Source: Liquidambar formosana
Lineage: Eukaryota > Streptophyta > Magnoliopsida > Saxifragales > Altingiaceae
Assembly: GCA_039720395.1 (NCBI GenBank)
Contig: CM077826.1
Coordinates: 25,624,430 to 25,688,429 of the forward strand
Direction of reading: 5' to 3'
DNA: 64,000 nucleotides
The notes beneath the pieces are model-generated. The model did no database searches. It was not told the origin of the DNA and worked only from the letters and a program-made list of their open reading frames with translations. Position 1 is the stretch's first letter, and every line of letters begins with the position of its first letter. This document shows, one piece after another, positions 12,255-24,387 of this stretch. Position numbers and translations under genes: made by a program.

Positions 12255-12520
12255 GGTGAAGTGGCGAAGCCAGGAATTCCTTCTTTTTTTTTTTTTTTTT
12301 TTGGTGGGTAAGTGAGCTAGGAATTCAGTCTTGGAGGGTCCAACCTGGTTGGATAATACTATTATCCTAATTCTATAAATTAAAGAAATCAATTGACTAC
12401 AACCTTCAACAATTTTTTTTCCCAATTGACAATAACAAGATTAAAAAAAAAAAAAAAAAATTATTGAACTCATAATACATATAAAAACTAAAAAATTTCT
12501 TGATATTTGATAATATTTCT
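12255..12520. repeat. Dispersed repeat fragment (related to 63.5-63.7 kb)
   Basis: Begins with GTGGCGAAGCCAGGAATTC and repeats GAGCTAGGAATTCAG shortly after. Phrases such as CTATAAATTAAAGAAATCAATTG, CAACCTTCAACAA and AATTGACAATAACAAGAT recur in diverged form at about 63530-63725. This is probably an old transposon in the NMD3 intron; class not determined. Confidence 0.5.
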
Positions 12521-12723
12521 AGTGCTCTTGAATTCAAGGCAAGATTAAATTCCAAAAATTATGTAATTTATTTCTAGTGCTCCTGAATTACCGAACTAAT
12601 GAAGTGAAAAAAGTAACAAACGAAACAAAAACTGACAACCAATCAGCTTCGACAACAAACAATGGAATCCCATCGAAAGCCTTGGCGTTCGATGCCCAAA
12701 AAGAAGCCAAAAACTGAAATCAA

Positions 12724-12998
12724 TCCCACAATTACACCATAGAAACACTCTTTTATTAAAAAATTCTGGTGTTTCTTTCCAACCAAATCACCCAAAAGAC
12801 CACAAGTATACTAGCTCTCCATAAAGTAACTGCCTTCTTACCCTCCACCAAAAGAAATCTCAAACATCTGAAAAGAAGAACCCAGAACCACCCAACACTC
12901 ATCAACAATCTGAAAGAGCCTTTTCCACAACCATCTTGCCATTGGACAGTGTAAATAGAGGTTGTCTGCTTTCATTAAAAATAAAATAAAAATAAATA

Positions 12999-13036
<38 letters not shown>

Positions 13037-13560
13037 GATCTACACTTTCTCCCACTTCTTTACACATAATACACCATTGAGGGAGAAAACAAAAGAAAAG
13101 GGCTCCTTCTTTGAAACATATAATTATTATTAATTCTCCTAAGAGCTACAAACCAAGCAAACACATGAACTTTGAGAGGCACTCTTGCTTTCCAATTCAT
13201 CAAAGAGGGAGAAAAAAATAGGAATATAAGGGTCCTCAACCCCAAAAAAAAAAAGAACTCAAAAGAGAAAACACGGGAGGTATGGGCTACCCATTTCCTT
13301 CTATCTAGAATCAGATACCTTAAACATAGCCCATCCAACAAAGATAACAAAGAGGAAAGCTCAAAACATTCCCTATCATTGAGATTACAAAAAAAAAAAA
13401 ACTTAAATCCCAACTATGAGGAGACACATGATAATAGATCAAAGAAGAGAGTCGCATGATGAACCAATGACAAATTATACAATTGGGGAAAACAATGAAG
13501 AAAAAAAAAATCCCGTCATAAAACATCTTCCCAAAAACGAACTCCATAAATTCTCAACAC
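12724..13560 (-). pseudogene. LINE (L1-type) ORF2 C-terminal fragment, decayed
   Basis: Minus-strand translation gives the post-RT and zf-RVT region typical of plant L1 elements: WDLSFF with LNDRECFELSSLLSLLDG, then KARVPLKVHVFAWFVALRRI, then LYLHCPMARWLWKRLFQIVD and FWVIWLERN. These lie in several frames separated by stops, homopolymer insertions and a GA microsatellite at 13002-13035. It lies in the same orientation as NMD3, inside its presumed 5'-UTR intron. No poly(A) end or TSD was identified. Confidence 0.8.
13002..13035. repeat. (GA)n microsatellite
   Basis: About 17 GA units, sitting inside the LINE fragment. Confidence 0.97.
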
Positions 13561-14506
13561 CCCAGTGCTCCTAAATTCAACAAAAGTCCCATATCCATAA
13601 TTCTCATCACAAGTTCCAAATTTTGAAGGTTTTCATAAATTCCCAAGTGCTCCTAATTTTACATTTGTTCAAATCAAGCATCATTCAACAAAGATAAATT
13701 CTCAACCAAAAATCCGAAATTCTCAACCAATTCGTACCACAAGCAATAAAGGATCTAAAAAAAAAAAAAAATACTTATAAGAAGAACAGATTATAAAAGC
13801 TAACCAAAACAGTAGATAACAAAATTGTCACCCAAAAAAAAAAAAAAAAAAAAAACATTATGTAACAAGAAACTAATAACCCACCCAGTAAGATAAAAAA
13901 CTGAAGCAAAACTCAACTTGTGACATAAAACATAAATTCTTTGTAAGACTACAAGTTAATCAAAACTTTTAAGCTCAGAATTCAGAAACAAAATAAGGTT
14001 ACCATAACTAAAAAGCTAGCGGTTAAGTGCAGACACAAATTCAGTATGATCAATGACTCGAACCCCGATGAACTGAGATTTGCATATCAAAATTGGTTTA
14101 GGTCTTGTAGCCTTTTAAACTTTTTCTTTTCTTCTTAAAGAAGCAGCGACAGAAAATGGAAGAATTTTGAGCGAATGCCACACTGTAAGTTAGCCATGTC
14201 AAGGCTAAAAGTAATCATTCAATTAGAACCATCATTTATGAATTTCAACACGCAGCAGGGAAGCTATAACAGAAACAGGTTCTGTTTCATCACCTTCTCA
14301 GCAAAAAGGGAATAAAGAAAAAAATGAATGGTTCAGTTTTGTCCCCCGTAGAGAATAAGAAGTCACCAACAAAAGCAAAAATATAAGATAAATATGGGTG
14401 TTCAAAGCTATATCATAATTAACAAATGCAACGTACTGGGGAAAAAGAAAAGAACCAGTACTCCAAGAAGTGAACAGAATAGAGAGAGGCGACACAACGA
14501 AAAAAA

Positions 14507-14513
<7 letters not shown>

Positions 14514-14544
<31 letters not shown>
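14514..14544. repeat. (GA)n microsatellite
   Basis: About 15 GA units immediately beside the candidate NMD3 5'-UTR donor site; on the minus strand it reads as a CT tract at the start of the intron. Confidence 0.97.
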
Positions 14545-14547
<3 letters not shown>

Positions 14548-14716
14548 CACATACGTGGAGTGGTGAAGAAGTTTTAGTCGAATAAGAAGATGAGAGAGTT
14601 GCCGGTGCGGCCGCCCGCCGATGAGAGAGAGTGGTGAGAGTGAAACTTGGAAAGACGCCTAGACAGAGGAGGGTTATTTTTATTCTGTGTATTTATTTCT
14701 AAGGGAAATTGCATAT

Positions 14717-14722
14717 TGGGCC
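14717..14722 (-). promoter_or_regulatory. Site II-type motif (GGCCCA) upstream of NMD3
   Basis: GGCCCA on the minus strand lies some 20-30 bases upstream of the presumed NMD3 5' UTR. Site II (TGGGCY) elements are common in promoters of plant ribosome-biogenesis genes. The match is short and therefore suggestive only. Confidence 0.35.
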
Positions 14723-15377
14723 AGCTAATTATTAATAATTTCCAAGTGATCCGTTGTGAACAAATCTATATCTATACTACCCATCTATCTATACTACCTA
14801 TAAAAAGCTGAATGTAAGAAAAACTTTTGATTGACTAATAAACCCTTATTTTAAATTTTAAATACACAACTACCCTTTTGCATATATAGGAAATATAGAA
14901 ATATAAAACACATACATAAATAGGAATTCTAAGAAAACTATAATTCGTATAAATAAATAAAACCCAGAATTATAAGTAAATTCGATTTCATAACATATGT
15001 CATCTCTTCATTAACAGCGGGATTCTAAATTCTACTTTCTCCATTAACAGTAGCTTTAACCAATTTTAATAGAGCTCTCATCTTCTTTTCTTTCTCGAAA
15101 TATAGGGTTTTAGGGTTTGTTCTAATTGTTATAGAAAATACTGTTTTCCATGTGGGTGAAATACTTCATCTATTTTTGTAGATTTTGGTTCTCCTACCTG
15201 TATTCTTGTTGAATGCCCTACCTACAAGATTCGTTGCAAACGCAATTGAGTTTTATTTTAGTTTTGTTAGATATTATTACTGTTGAGTATTTTTATTTTA
15301 TTTTATGTTTTTGGTGTAAGTTTTTGACAAATCGTGATTCACAAATATTTTATGAGGATACCTTTCTTTTTATTTAA

Positions 15378-16800
15378 CTAGTTGGTACACATGTGCGTTG
15401 CACGTGAATATTTTTGTATTATAAAATAAATATTTCATTAATGGTATACGAATTTATGCTAAAGTGGACCATATAAATTGTCTTTTAAAGAAGAGATTTT
15501 TGTAATGGGAAAAAAAAAAAAAATCAGTGCCAAAACTAATAAATTAATTAAATGTGTCATCAATAACTTAAATAAATATAAAAAATATATATAAATTTCA
15601 ATTGTACACTTGCCTATCAAAAGGATATTTCTCATGGCTCTGTCGGTGTACACTTGCCTATCAAAAATATATGTTTATTTTTGTAAGGAAAAAGCTAAAT
15701 AGTTTAACCCTTTTTTTCGAACTTGTTTGGCAACTAACCTAGTTATGTACTTATTTCAAAGAGTAATAATTTTAAAAAAAAATTATTTCATAAATAAATT
15801 GAACAAATAACATCGTGTTTAAATTCAAAAAATAAGAAATAAATTAAAATAAATGTCATCCAACTCATTAAAAATATTATTCTATGAGTGGGGAAGTTGG
15901 GTTTTTTTTATAAATTTTTTTTATAATATAAAAAATTAAATGAAATTATGATAAATATACTTATTTTTAAAATTTTCTCAATGAAAAATGTGCTTACTAA
16001 AACATGGAAATCCTCCTAGACTGTCCTTTGTTGAGATGATGCTCTATTGACCAGATAAGGTAGAATTTTTAACATCGTTACATCTAGGATTTGGTTTTCT
16101 TAATGCCAGTTTTTTATAGTCTAGGAACGTCATCGGTTTTATTATATTATATTTTAATAAAAGGTTCTATGTGAGAAAACAAACCAACTCCAAAAATAAA
16201 TAATTAAATAAAAGGAAAGGTATCCTCATAAAATATTTGTGAATCACGATTTGTCAAAAACTTACACCAAAAAAATAAAATAAAAAAATACTCAAAAGTA
16301 ATAATATCTAACAGAACTAAAATACTAAAATAGAACCCTACTGCGTTTGCAAGAAATCTTGTAGGTAGGGCATTCAGTAAGAATAGAGGTAGGAGAACCA
16401 AAGTTACAGAAATATATGAAGTACTTGACCCACATGGAAAACAGTATTTTCTATAGCAATTAGAACAAACCCTAAAACCCTACATTTCGAAAAAGAAAAG
16501 AATATGAGGGCTCTATTAAAATAGGTTGAAGCTACTGTTAATGGAGAAAGTAGAATTTAGAATCCTATTGTTAATGAATAGATGATATATGTTATGAAAT
16601 TGAGTTAACTTACAATTCTGTGTTTTATTTATTTATACGAATTATAGTTTCCTTAGAATTCCTATTTATGTATGTGTTTTATATTTCTATATTTCCTATA
16701 TATGTAGAAGGGTAATTGTGCATTTAAAATTTAAAATAAGGGTATATTAGTCAATCAAAAGTTTTTCTCACATTCAACTTTTTATAAGTAATATATCTAT
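15378..16800 (-). mobile_element. Helitron unit within the compound insertion
   Basis: A full-length relative of the outer Helitron in opposite orientation: 16205-16800 is the inverted counterpart of 14788-15377, and 15378-16200 of 18288-19004. Its 5' end near 16790-16800 (inverted ATATTACTTATAAAAAGTTG) is degenerate. It lies head-to-tail with the next unit. Confidence 0.75.
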
Positions 16801-16805
16801 ATATA

Positions 16806-17232
16806 TATGGGTATACATGCGTTGCACATGAATATTATTTAAATAAAAAAATTTATAAATTATATATATATATATATATTGAACATGAAAATCTAATTAT
16901 TTGTTACTTTTGTGTTAATTTAACTTATTAGAATAAACACTCAACACAATAGGTCAAAATTCCTTCAATTGTTAGGAGTTATGGTAGTAATAAAAAGTTA
17001 TCTAGAACACATGCACAGTAGTAAATGCTGTATAGAATTTATGAAGTGAACATAAATTGTGTTATCTTTTTTCCTTCTTTTTTGGTAGAAAATAAACATT
17101 CTTAATTGGTTAAATATAAAACATTCTTAATTAGTTAAATATGGGAGGCAAATAAATATTTAAAATTTAAAATAAAGATGTAATGGTCAATCAAAAGAGT
17201 TTCTAAATATAAACTTTTATAGGTAGTATAGA
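16806..17232 (-). mobile_element. Short Helitron unit (about 0.43 kb)
   Basis: The plus strand ends with TTTTATAGGTAGTATAGA|T, an inverted perfect 5' end. The 3' side, GGGTATACATGCGTTGCACATGAATATT, keeps the hairpin core, but the CTAG is mutated. Non-coding. Confidence 0.65.
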
Positions 17233-18049
17233 TATAATATAATTTAATATGTGATACAAGAGCATCTTTGAGGGAGGTAGCAAAAAAAAAAAAAAAAAAA
17301 GTAACAAATCTGTCTTTTGCTACCTTATGTGGGTTGTGGCAATTTGCTACTTCAATTTGAGATGTGCATTCCAAAGGGAAGTAGCAAACATAATTATTTT
17401 ATTTTTATTTTCTATATTTTATATTTTTGATGCTTTTAAATATTATTTAATTTATTTTTTTAATAAGTGAAATTGATCCCTCATAATATAGTTTTTCTTA
17501 CTTTTTCTAAAAAAAATTCTCAATTTTATTTTTATATGGTATCATCATCTACATTTTTTTTTTTGTTCACTTAGAGATTGAAAAGAGAGTGGAGATCGAG
17601 ATTTTCATTTTATTTTTTTTCCTCATTTCTTTTCTTTGTTTTTTTTCTTTTCCCCCTCCCTTCCCATTAACAACCAAATTCAAGCAAAATAATAATAATA
17701 ATTATCATATACATATATGACCCATTCCAACAATTTCCACGTTACAATCAAAACACATAGGGTTTTCCTAGTTTACCCAAAATCCTCGAAAACAACCACC
17801 CCCAACCACAAACAAATTCAGCATTATATGAATTCTCACCAAATTTCAAGAAATACATAATAAAAGTATAAAACACTCACGCAACAGCCCTTGAGATCTG
17901 GTATTGTCTCCATGTATCGTCTCCATGATGTGAATATTTGGTTTGTGACTGCGCTAGGGAGTAGGTGTGCCTCTAACAGGCCATTCTCGTTTGCTAGAAA
18001 ATGAGAGGAAGAGAGAGATACGAAGTCAACGTGCTTTAGGATTATATGT
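17233..18049. other. Helitron-internal non-coding DNA
   Basis: T-rich DNA inside the inner Helitron. A short inverted or repeated motif GGTAGCAAA / GAAGTAGCAAACA appears around 17275 and 17382, suggesting a small MITE remnant. No gene fragment was recognised. Confidence 0.4.
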
Positions 18050-18777
18050 ATAGTATTAAATGGAGTATTTGATTTAGGTTTTCCTTTAAATTCTTATTTG
18101 TGTTTTATATATTAAGGTATGTGTTTTAGAATATATTAAGTTATGTGCTTTAGAATTATAGTTTCCATATTACTATATTTCCTATATATGCAGAAGGGTG
18201 GGTAGTTGTGTATTTAAAAATTAAAATAAGGGTATATTAGTCAATCAAAAGTTTTTCTTATATCCATTTTTTTATAGGTAGTATAGATTATTTATTTTTG
18301 GAGTCGGTTTGTTTTCTCACATAAAACCTTTTATTAAAATATAATATAATAAAATTGAATGAGGTTCCTAGATTATCATAAATTGGCATTAAGAAAACCA
18401 AATCTTTTATGTAACAATGTTAAAAATTCTACCTTATATGGTCAATAGTTAGAGCATCATCTTAACAAAAGACAACCTAGGAGAATTCCCATGTTTTAGT
18501 AAGCACATTTTTCATTGAGAAAATTGTAAAAATAAAAAAAAAAAATTTATAAAAAAACCCAACTTTCCCACTCATAGAATAATATTTTCAATGAGTTGGA
18601 TGACATTTATTTTAATTTATTTCTTATTTTTTGAATTTAAACACGATGTTATTTTGTTCAATTTATTTATGAAATAATTTTTTTTAAAAATTATTACTCT
18701 TTGAAATAAGTACATAACTAGGTTAGTTGCCAAACAAGTTCGAAAAAAAGGGTTAAACTATTTAGCTTTTTCCTTAC

Positions 18778-18816
<39 letters not shown>

Positions 18817-19613
18817 TATACACCGACAGGGCCATTAATTAATTTATTAGTTTTGGCACAAAATTTTTTTTTTCCATCACAAAAATCTCTTCTTTAAAAG
18901 ACAATTTATATGGTCCACTTCAACATAAATTCATATACCATTAATGGAATATTTATTTTACAATTCAAAAATATTCACGTGCGATGCACGCGTGTACCAA
19001 CTAGTATATCCAAATAATGGAGCAAGCCATAATCTTAATTACAATAAGGTATAAGTTCCATTTAATTGCTATTCATTTTAGAGGAAAGGGCAATGTTGCC
19101 CATCTCTAATTTACTAACATACCCTTCTCACCATTTGACTAATATTCCAATTAATTAAACAATACCTAAAATAAAAATAGAGGAGAGAACACTACAAAAA
19201 TATTAGTTATCGCCGGCTATTGTTCACTGGCTGTTCTCGTGAGGCCGGCGCACATGTGATATCCCGGCCTGCTTTACAGCCGGCACACGTGCTATAGGTA
19301 ACTTATTTTACTTACCAAAAAAAAAAAAAAAAAAAAACATTACAACAAGAAGGGGGATAAAGTAAAACAAAAAAACGCAACAGCTCTCAGCCTAGCTTCT
19401 AGAGTTTTCTATCAGCTCCAATCCCATTCAATCGGATCAGAAATGGGTTAGATGATCCCTCACTCTCAGATCTAGCCCAATAGCATAGATCTGATTTCTC
19501 TTCTCTCTCACTCTCGCGTGACCTCATCGATTTCTCTCAGAAATCGGTTAAACTGAGATTTGTGTTCTGACCAGCGATTTCGCGTGATCCCAATAGCATA
19601 GCTCAAGGTCCTT

Positions 19614-19614
19614 C

Positions 19615-19663
<49 letters not shown>
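19614..19663. repeat. (CT)n(AT)n compound microsatellite
   Basis: A CT tract passing directly into an AT tract, followed by CATTTTTGTTGAATTTGTG. The same arrangement recurs at 22669-22747. Confidence 0.97.
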
Positions 19664-19669
<6 letters not shown>

Positions 19670-21627
19670 TCATTTTTGTTGAATTTGTGTTCTGATTTCG
19701 ATACTTTTTGTTCTCATTCAATTCTCAGAAATCCTAGAAGTTGGCTGGCATTTTATATTTCACAGTCGCTCGATTCTTTGGGTTGCATTTCAAACCCTAA
19801 TTTGTTGTCGCTGGATCACAGAAACCCTCACAAATTTGCAGTCTGGATCGCAAAATCTGATCTCCACTGTATGTATCTCAAACTCTATTTGCTTTATCGA
19901 AGTGTTTTAGTCTTTGCGGGACTCTCTTATTTCTTCTATGGTTCGTCTTCTCTTTCTCTGTTTCTTCCTTTCCAATCATGTGTACTATAGTGAGATTTGT
20001 GACCTATATAAGTGATGGTATGAGATTTGGTTTCTCTTTCTCTGTTTCTTGCTTTCACACAAGGAAATGCTTATTTTAGAAGTTATGAGCTTTGAGCACC
20101 AAAACAATGGTGTGTTTTAAAATTGATACTGTTAGTTTTCTTTTACCTGTTAAACCATGAAATTGAATACATTATCATTGTGGCCAAAAAAAAAATGCAA
20201 ATTTGTTTTTTCCTTACATAGGATAGTCATGAATTATAGTCATTCAAGTTCTTTAAATGCAAAGTTACATTTAAGGACCCTAATAGCCTTTGCAAAAGAG
20301 GGGCTTGTAACTTTACAGCATATTCAAGAATAAGAGCAACTGTGCTTCTTAAATTTAGTGAACTTAATAGTTGGCTAGATAAGAAAGAAATCATTAAAAA
20401 AACAATTGTGAGATACTTCTGATTCTTGAAATTGCTATGTGCATTGACATTCTACAACAAATAGGATAATCTTTTAGGCTACTTGCTTGCTCTTGCGTAA
20501 AATTGATATGTTAAAGCTCATAGCATGTACTGCTGTAGAATTATGAGGATATAGGAGTCACTCCCCAGTCACGTATTCTTCACATCTCTTATATTAAATG
20601 AATGATGTGTGGTCCTGTAAGATTTCCCCCCTCCCCCGTTTTACCCATAGCCCAAAAAAAAAAGTTTAACCTGAGCGTCCTTATAGTTTCACTTGAATTT
20701 TGGTTTTGTATTGTTTGTTTGTTGGGATGGAGCAAGAAACTCATATACCATCATTTTAGTTAGTTATTGGGTTAGTAGGTTATTGGCAAAGATAGGTTCC
20801 CCTCGTCATGGGGTACAATGCTTGCATGCTTTACCATCTGACCTAGATTGCATTTTTGGTTTCACATGAATGTTAATATTAACCATCGAGGACATTGGTA
20901 ATTTCATTAATCCTTTTTAACAAGGGCATTGATAAATGTTTGTCTAGGATAGATAAAGGTGTCATACGTGGCAACCTCTAACAAATTTGAAATGCTATGC
21001 AACTATGGACGTGCCAATATATATCCAAGTATAGGCCATCAATTTCTTGATTTCCCCTTGAGAATTTGATTTATCATTATATCATATTCATCTTAGTTAT
21101 TCATCTTTTCAAGTATACCTGAATTTGCATCGGTAGAAGAATACACCAAGTCTAGCTGTCCTAATGTTGTTATAAATTGTGGGGAATATATTATTTCAAT
21201 GGGGTTTGGTAAATAAAGCGAAGAGTCCAAGTTATGATCTTATATTCTCCTACTCCTCATGTACAAAAGTAGACTGATTTTTTGCTTGGCCGGCAAAATT
21301 TGCATTACATTTCTGATTTTTCTCATTTAGAGTTTCAATGAGTATGTATATACTTCCTTTTTATTTTTCAAATTTTCTATGATATAGTAGCACGCTTTCT
21401 AAGTTCTAACTTGTATTTATCTTGTGAACATTTGTCCTCATTTGATATAGAAACAATCTTACTCTCTTATTTCTTAGAGTTTGATATTATGTGTTTGGTG
21501 GTTGATTCTGTGCTGATGTTGTTTAAGCAGTGTTTATGTCGTCATTCTTGAGCATGAAAAATGTGAGATGGTCTCTTAGCCAAAATGGAAGGCCTATTGT
21601 TCTTAAATTAGGTTAAGCTAGCTTGGT

Positions 21628-21798
21628 AGTATTGTGGCTTGTCATGGCTATGGAATTGGTCTAAATGGTCTGCTCTGTATTGTGGTCTGTTAGCTTGGAG
21701 TTTGGGTGATTTCGGCTGCTTAAGTTATTCGTTTCTTGTTGCTCTGCTTGTATTGCTTCTATTTCATTAATAAAATTCTGTTTTGTTGATCAAAAAAA
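21628..21798 (+). mobile_element. 5'-truncated LINE 3' end with 17-bp TSD
   Basis: The 171-bp insert ends TTCATTAATAAAATTCTG, then GTTGATCAAAAAAA, a typical plant L1 3' terminus. It is flanked by a perfect 17-bp duplication, GGTTAAGCTAGCTTGGT, at 21611-21627 and 21799-21815. Target-primed reverse transcription is the straightforward explanation. It lies inside the CACTA element and so postdates it or travelled with it. Confidence 0.88.
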
Positions 21799-22209
21799 GG
21801 TTAAGCTAGCTTGGTGACCAGAACCCAATTAATGTCAATTTCAGATGTCATGCTTAAAGCCGAAACACAACTTGAAAGTTGAAACCTTTATAGAAGGAAG
21901 ATACTTGGCAACGTTTTGTTTATTTTTATTTTTTTATACGTGACATTTTTTATTTGTAATTAATGGAAAGGAAATTTGACATTTGAGATGCCAGTAAAAC
22001 ATGTGTCTTATATACTTTTCTTTTATTGAAGGGACAGACCAATTCATTTATATATAAAGAATCCTTGTAAATTGTAATCTGAAATCTAAAGTGTGAATTG
22101 GTAATCTTAATTAAATGATTGATGTCGAGCTTTCAAAAAAATGTGTGCGCGTGTTCTATCATTAGGTCTATGATGATTCTGTTCTAGGACAGAGTTAAGG
22201 TTTTTGTTT

Positions 22210-22600
22210 TATTAATTTATTTAGTTATTTTTTTGTTCAAATAAAACAGAAGCTAAACCCAATTTTCTAGCAACACAGCAAGATCATTCATGCTGACCAG
22301 CCCTAAGCTAGTAGGAAGCTCATCAAGAATGTTAGTGTTAGGATTAGAATGGCCCCAATTGGCTAGAAAATCTGCAGAGGAGTTGCCTTCATATATGAAG
22401 GATGTGAGTGAGGCAACAATTCCGTCTTCTAGACTTTAACTCTCCATAATCCAGAATCGTAGGAGACCAAGAGTGATTTTCCAGGTCACCCGTCAAGAAC
22501 AGCCTTGCTCCCACTCCACAATTCCATCTTCTGTTCAAGCGTGCATGTTCTTTCTTTTTTGGACAAATTCCTGTCCACATATTAAATCTACAAAATGTGT
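22210..22600 (-). pseudogene. LINE RNase H-domain fragment
   Basis: Minus-strand translation contains EGNSSADFLANWGHSNP followed by NILDELPTSLGLVSMNDL and a stop, the C-terminal RNase H signature of plant L1 ORF2 (E-x-N-x-x-AD-x-LAN). Upstream parts are frameshifted. It sits inside the CACTA element. Confidence 0.7.
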
Positions 22601-22666
22601 TGCTGACTTTCTTGTAAGCAGGTGGGACTGGAGATCATATTAAAAGTTCTTTTGAATATAGCTTCT

Positions 22667-22668
<2 letters not shown>

Positions 22669-22747
<79 letters not shown>
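22669..22747. repeat. (CT)n(TA)n compound microsatellite
   Basis: About 23 CT units followed by about 17 TA units, then CATTTTTGTTAAATTTGTG: a duplicate of the 19614-19690 arrangement in the same CACTA element. Confidence 0.97.
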
Positions 22748-22749
<2 letters not shown>

Positions 22750-24366
22750 TTTTTGTTAAATTTGTGTTCTTTTGAATCAGATCATCCTGTTTTTTTTCTT
22801 TTTCTCTTTTGTTCTTTTCATTCACTGTTTCTTTTCTCTGCTATAAGCCTTTGAGTTCTTTCTATGTTACAATGGAAAGGAAATGTACAGTGGAAATGTA
22901 CAGTGGTCATTTTTGTTAAATTTGCTTTTCTCAACTTTCCTGCCTCTCATAACATGTTTGTCTAAGTGAAGAAAATTTAAATGAATATATATTAAGAGAA
23001 ATATATTACACAGTAGTTTGTGGAAGCATGATGCACATTCTAAGGGTCCATCTAGCTTAAAATAATTTAAGCACTTCATGGAGTGTGACTAATAGTTTTC
23101 TCTTTTTTTCTTGTGGAAGGCTGATGCCATAATCGCTCCTAGTACTTCGCAAAACCAGCGGGTACAGTTCTCTTAATTTAAAAGTTAGCCATTTTTCCAT
23201 TCAATCTTATTTCATAGAGCTTGTTTATGAGCCCCTATGAATATTGGATTGGATTAGATTGATCGGCAAAGGCCTCCAGTGAAGAGGATTGATCTAAAGC
23301 AGCCCCCGGCAAAGAAGCCCAAGATGCAAAACATGAGTACACTCAAGGTATTTTTTGTTGTCATTAGACACTATCATGCACGTATTTTTAGATTCAATTA
23401 TAGAAATAACATTAGCAAATATAAAAAGGAAAAAGAATGCAGTAAGGCATAAGATCATAATTCATATTTTACTTACCAAGACATACATAGAGTGATTAAT
23501 TTGAAATTTTTATACTTGTTTGGTGGGATTGATGCCTATTGGGATTCCATTGTTGAATTTCAAATTTTTATAATTTGCATTACATTTCTGATTTTTTTCA
23601 TTCAGAGTTTCAATGAGTATGTATATACTTCCTTTTTATAGCATAAAGCTTGTGAGAGTAGCATAGATAGCAAAAAACCACAACTCAAGAATTGGAGGTT
23701 TAGAATTTGAGATTTTGCTTTTTCATTATCGGATGCATAGACTTGTGGATGATTTATGCATCATGGGAATGGGAATTAGACTGGACCTAATGATTTAAAA
23801 AACGCTTCATTTGACCCCCAAAAAAAAGGCTTTATAGCATGAAGAAATGAATGAATTTAAGAGTAGACTACCAATGAAGAGCCTAATCTTTATGATGGAA
23901 TGAATAATGTTGCGATTGGTTTTGGTATAAATACGGCCAGCTCATTAATTTGAGGTGGAGTTTATGATAGCCCAAGTCAAGGTAGCTCCCATAGTGTTTT
24001 TGTAATTTTATTGGTAATGGTGAAGGCATCTAACGCGGAGGGGTGCAGTAAAAGGTTCAATTAAGTAAAGACAAAGGGAAAATAAAGTAAAAAATTGCTG
24101 CTATTCTTTCCACATGGATGAGGGTGAGTGAGTTGGGGGAAAAAACCTCTTCCCAATTGCTTGGAAAAATAGCATATTGTTACAATTGCAGGCTCATGTT
24201 TGTGAGATTGTTTGGCCTTTGTGTAACTTTTGCTTATATTGGCTGGGGACATATCTATTCTCATTCAGTGGGAGTATCCATTGGTTAATACTGCAATGAC
24301 TTTCTTTCCATTATAATTTGTCTTACAAGAAATAATCAAATTGGAGCCACAGCTTTTTAGCAATCA

Positions 24367-24387
24367 CTCTCTCTCTCTCTCTCTCTC
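24367..24387. repeat. (CT)n microsatellite
   Basis: About 10 CT units. Confidence 0.95.

Larger units (their letters stand above)
10592..14700 (-). other. NMD3: Likely NMD3 5' UTR with a 3.9-kb intron
   Basis: Reading the minus strand upstream of the NMD3 start, a strong acceptor (pyrimidine tract ending TTCTTACAG, AG at 10624-10625) lies 32 bases before the ATG. A candidate donor CAC|GTATGT lies at 14554-14549, just inside a CT-rich, UTR-like sequence. This would make 14555 to about 14690 the first non-coding exon and 10624-14554 an intron of about 3.93 kb. The assignment rests on splice-site appearance only; a nearer first exon is possible. Confidence 0.5.
15378..18287 (-). mobile_element. 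Inner compound Helitron, minus strand
   Basis: On the plus strand it starts with CTAGTTGGTACACATGTGCG (inverted 3' hairpin and CTAG) and ends with TAGGTAGTATAGA (inverted TCTATACTACCTA). Flanks ATTTAA and TTATTT join to a sequence that is preserved uninterrupted inside the inserted DNA near 16195-16215 (inverted), giving a perfect empty-site comparison. The 2.9-kb insert contains three successive 5'-type ends in the same orientation (about 16800, 17232, 18287). Confidence 0.85.
14788..19004 (+). mobile_element. Outer Helitron, interrupted by a second Helitron
   Basis: The 5' end TCTATACTACCTATAAAAAG starts after an A (14787). The 3' end is a hairpin (CACGTGCGATGCACGCG) followed by TACCAACTAG (CTAG at 19001-19004), with host T at 19005. 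These are canonical Helitron features: TC start, 3' hairpin, CTRR end, insertion at A|T. Only 14788-15377 and 18288-19004 belong to this copy (about 1.3 kb). No Rep/helicase coding sequence is present, so it is non-autonomous. Confidence 0.88.

Noticed and set aside
19676..19990. 104-residue plus-strand ORF in the CACTA element
   Set aside because: No recognisable family; it begins in a microsatellite-flanked leader-like region and is more likely chance or part of a non-coding leader.
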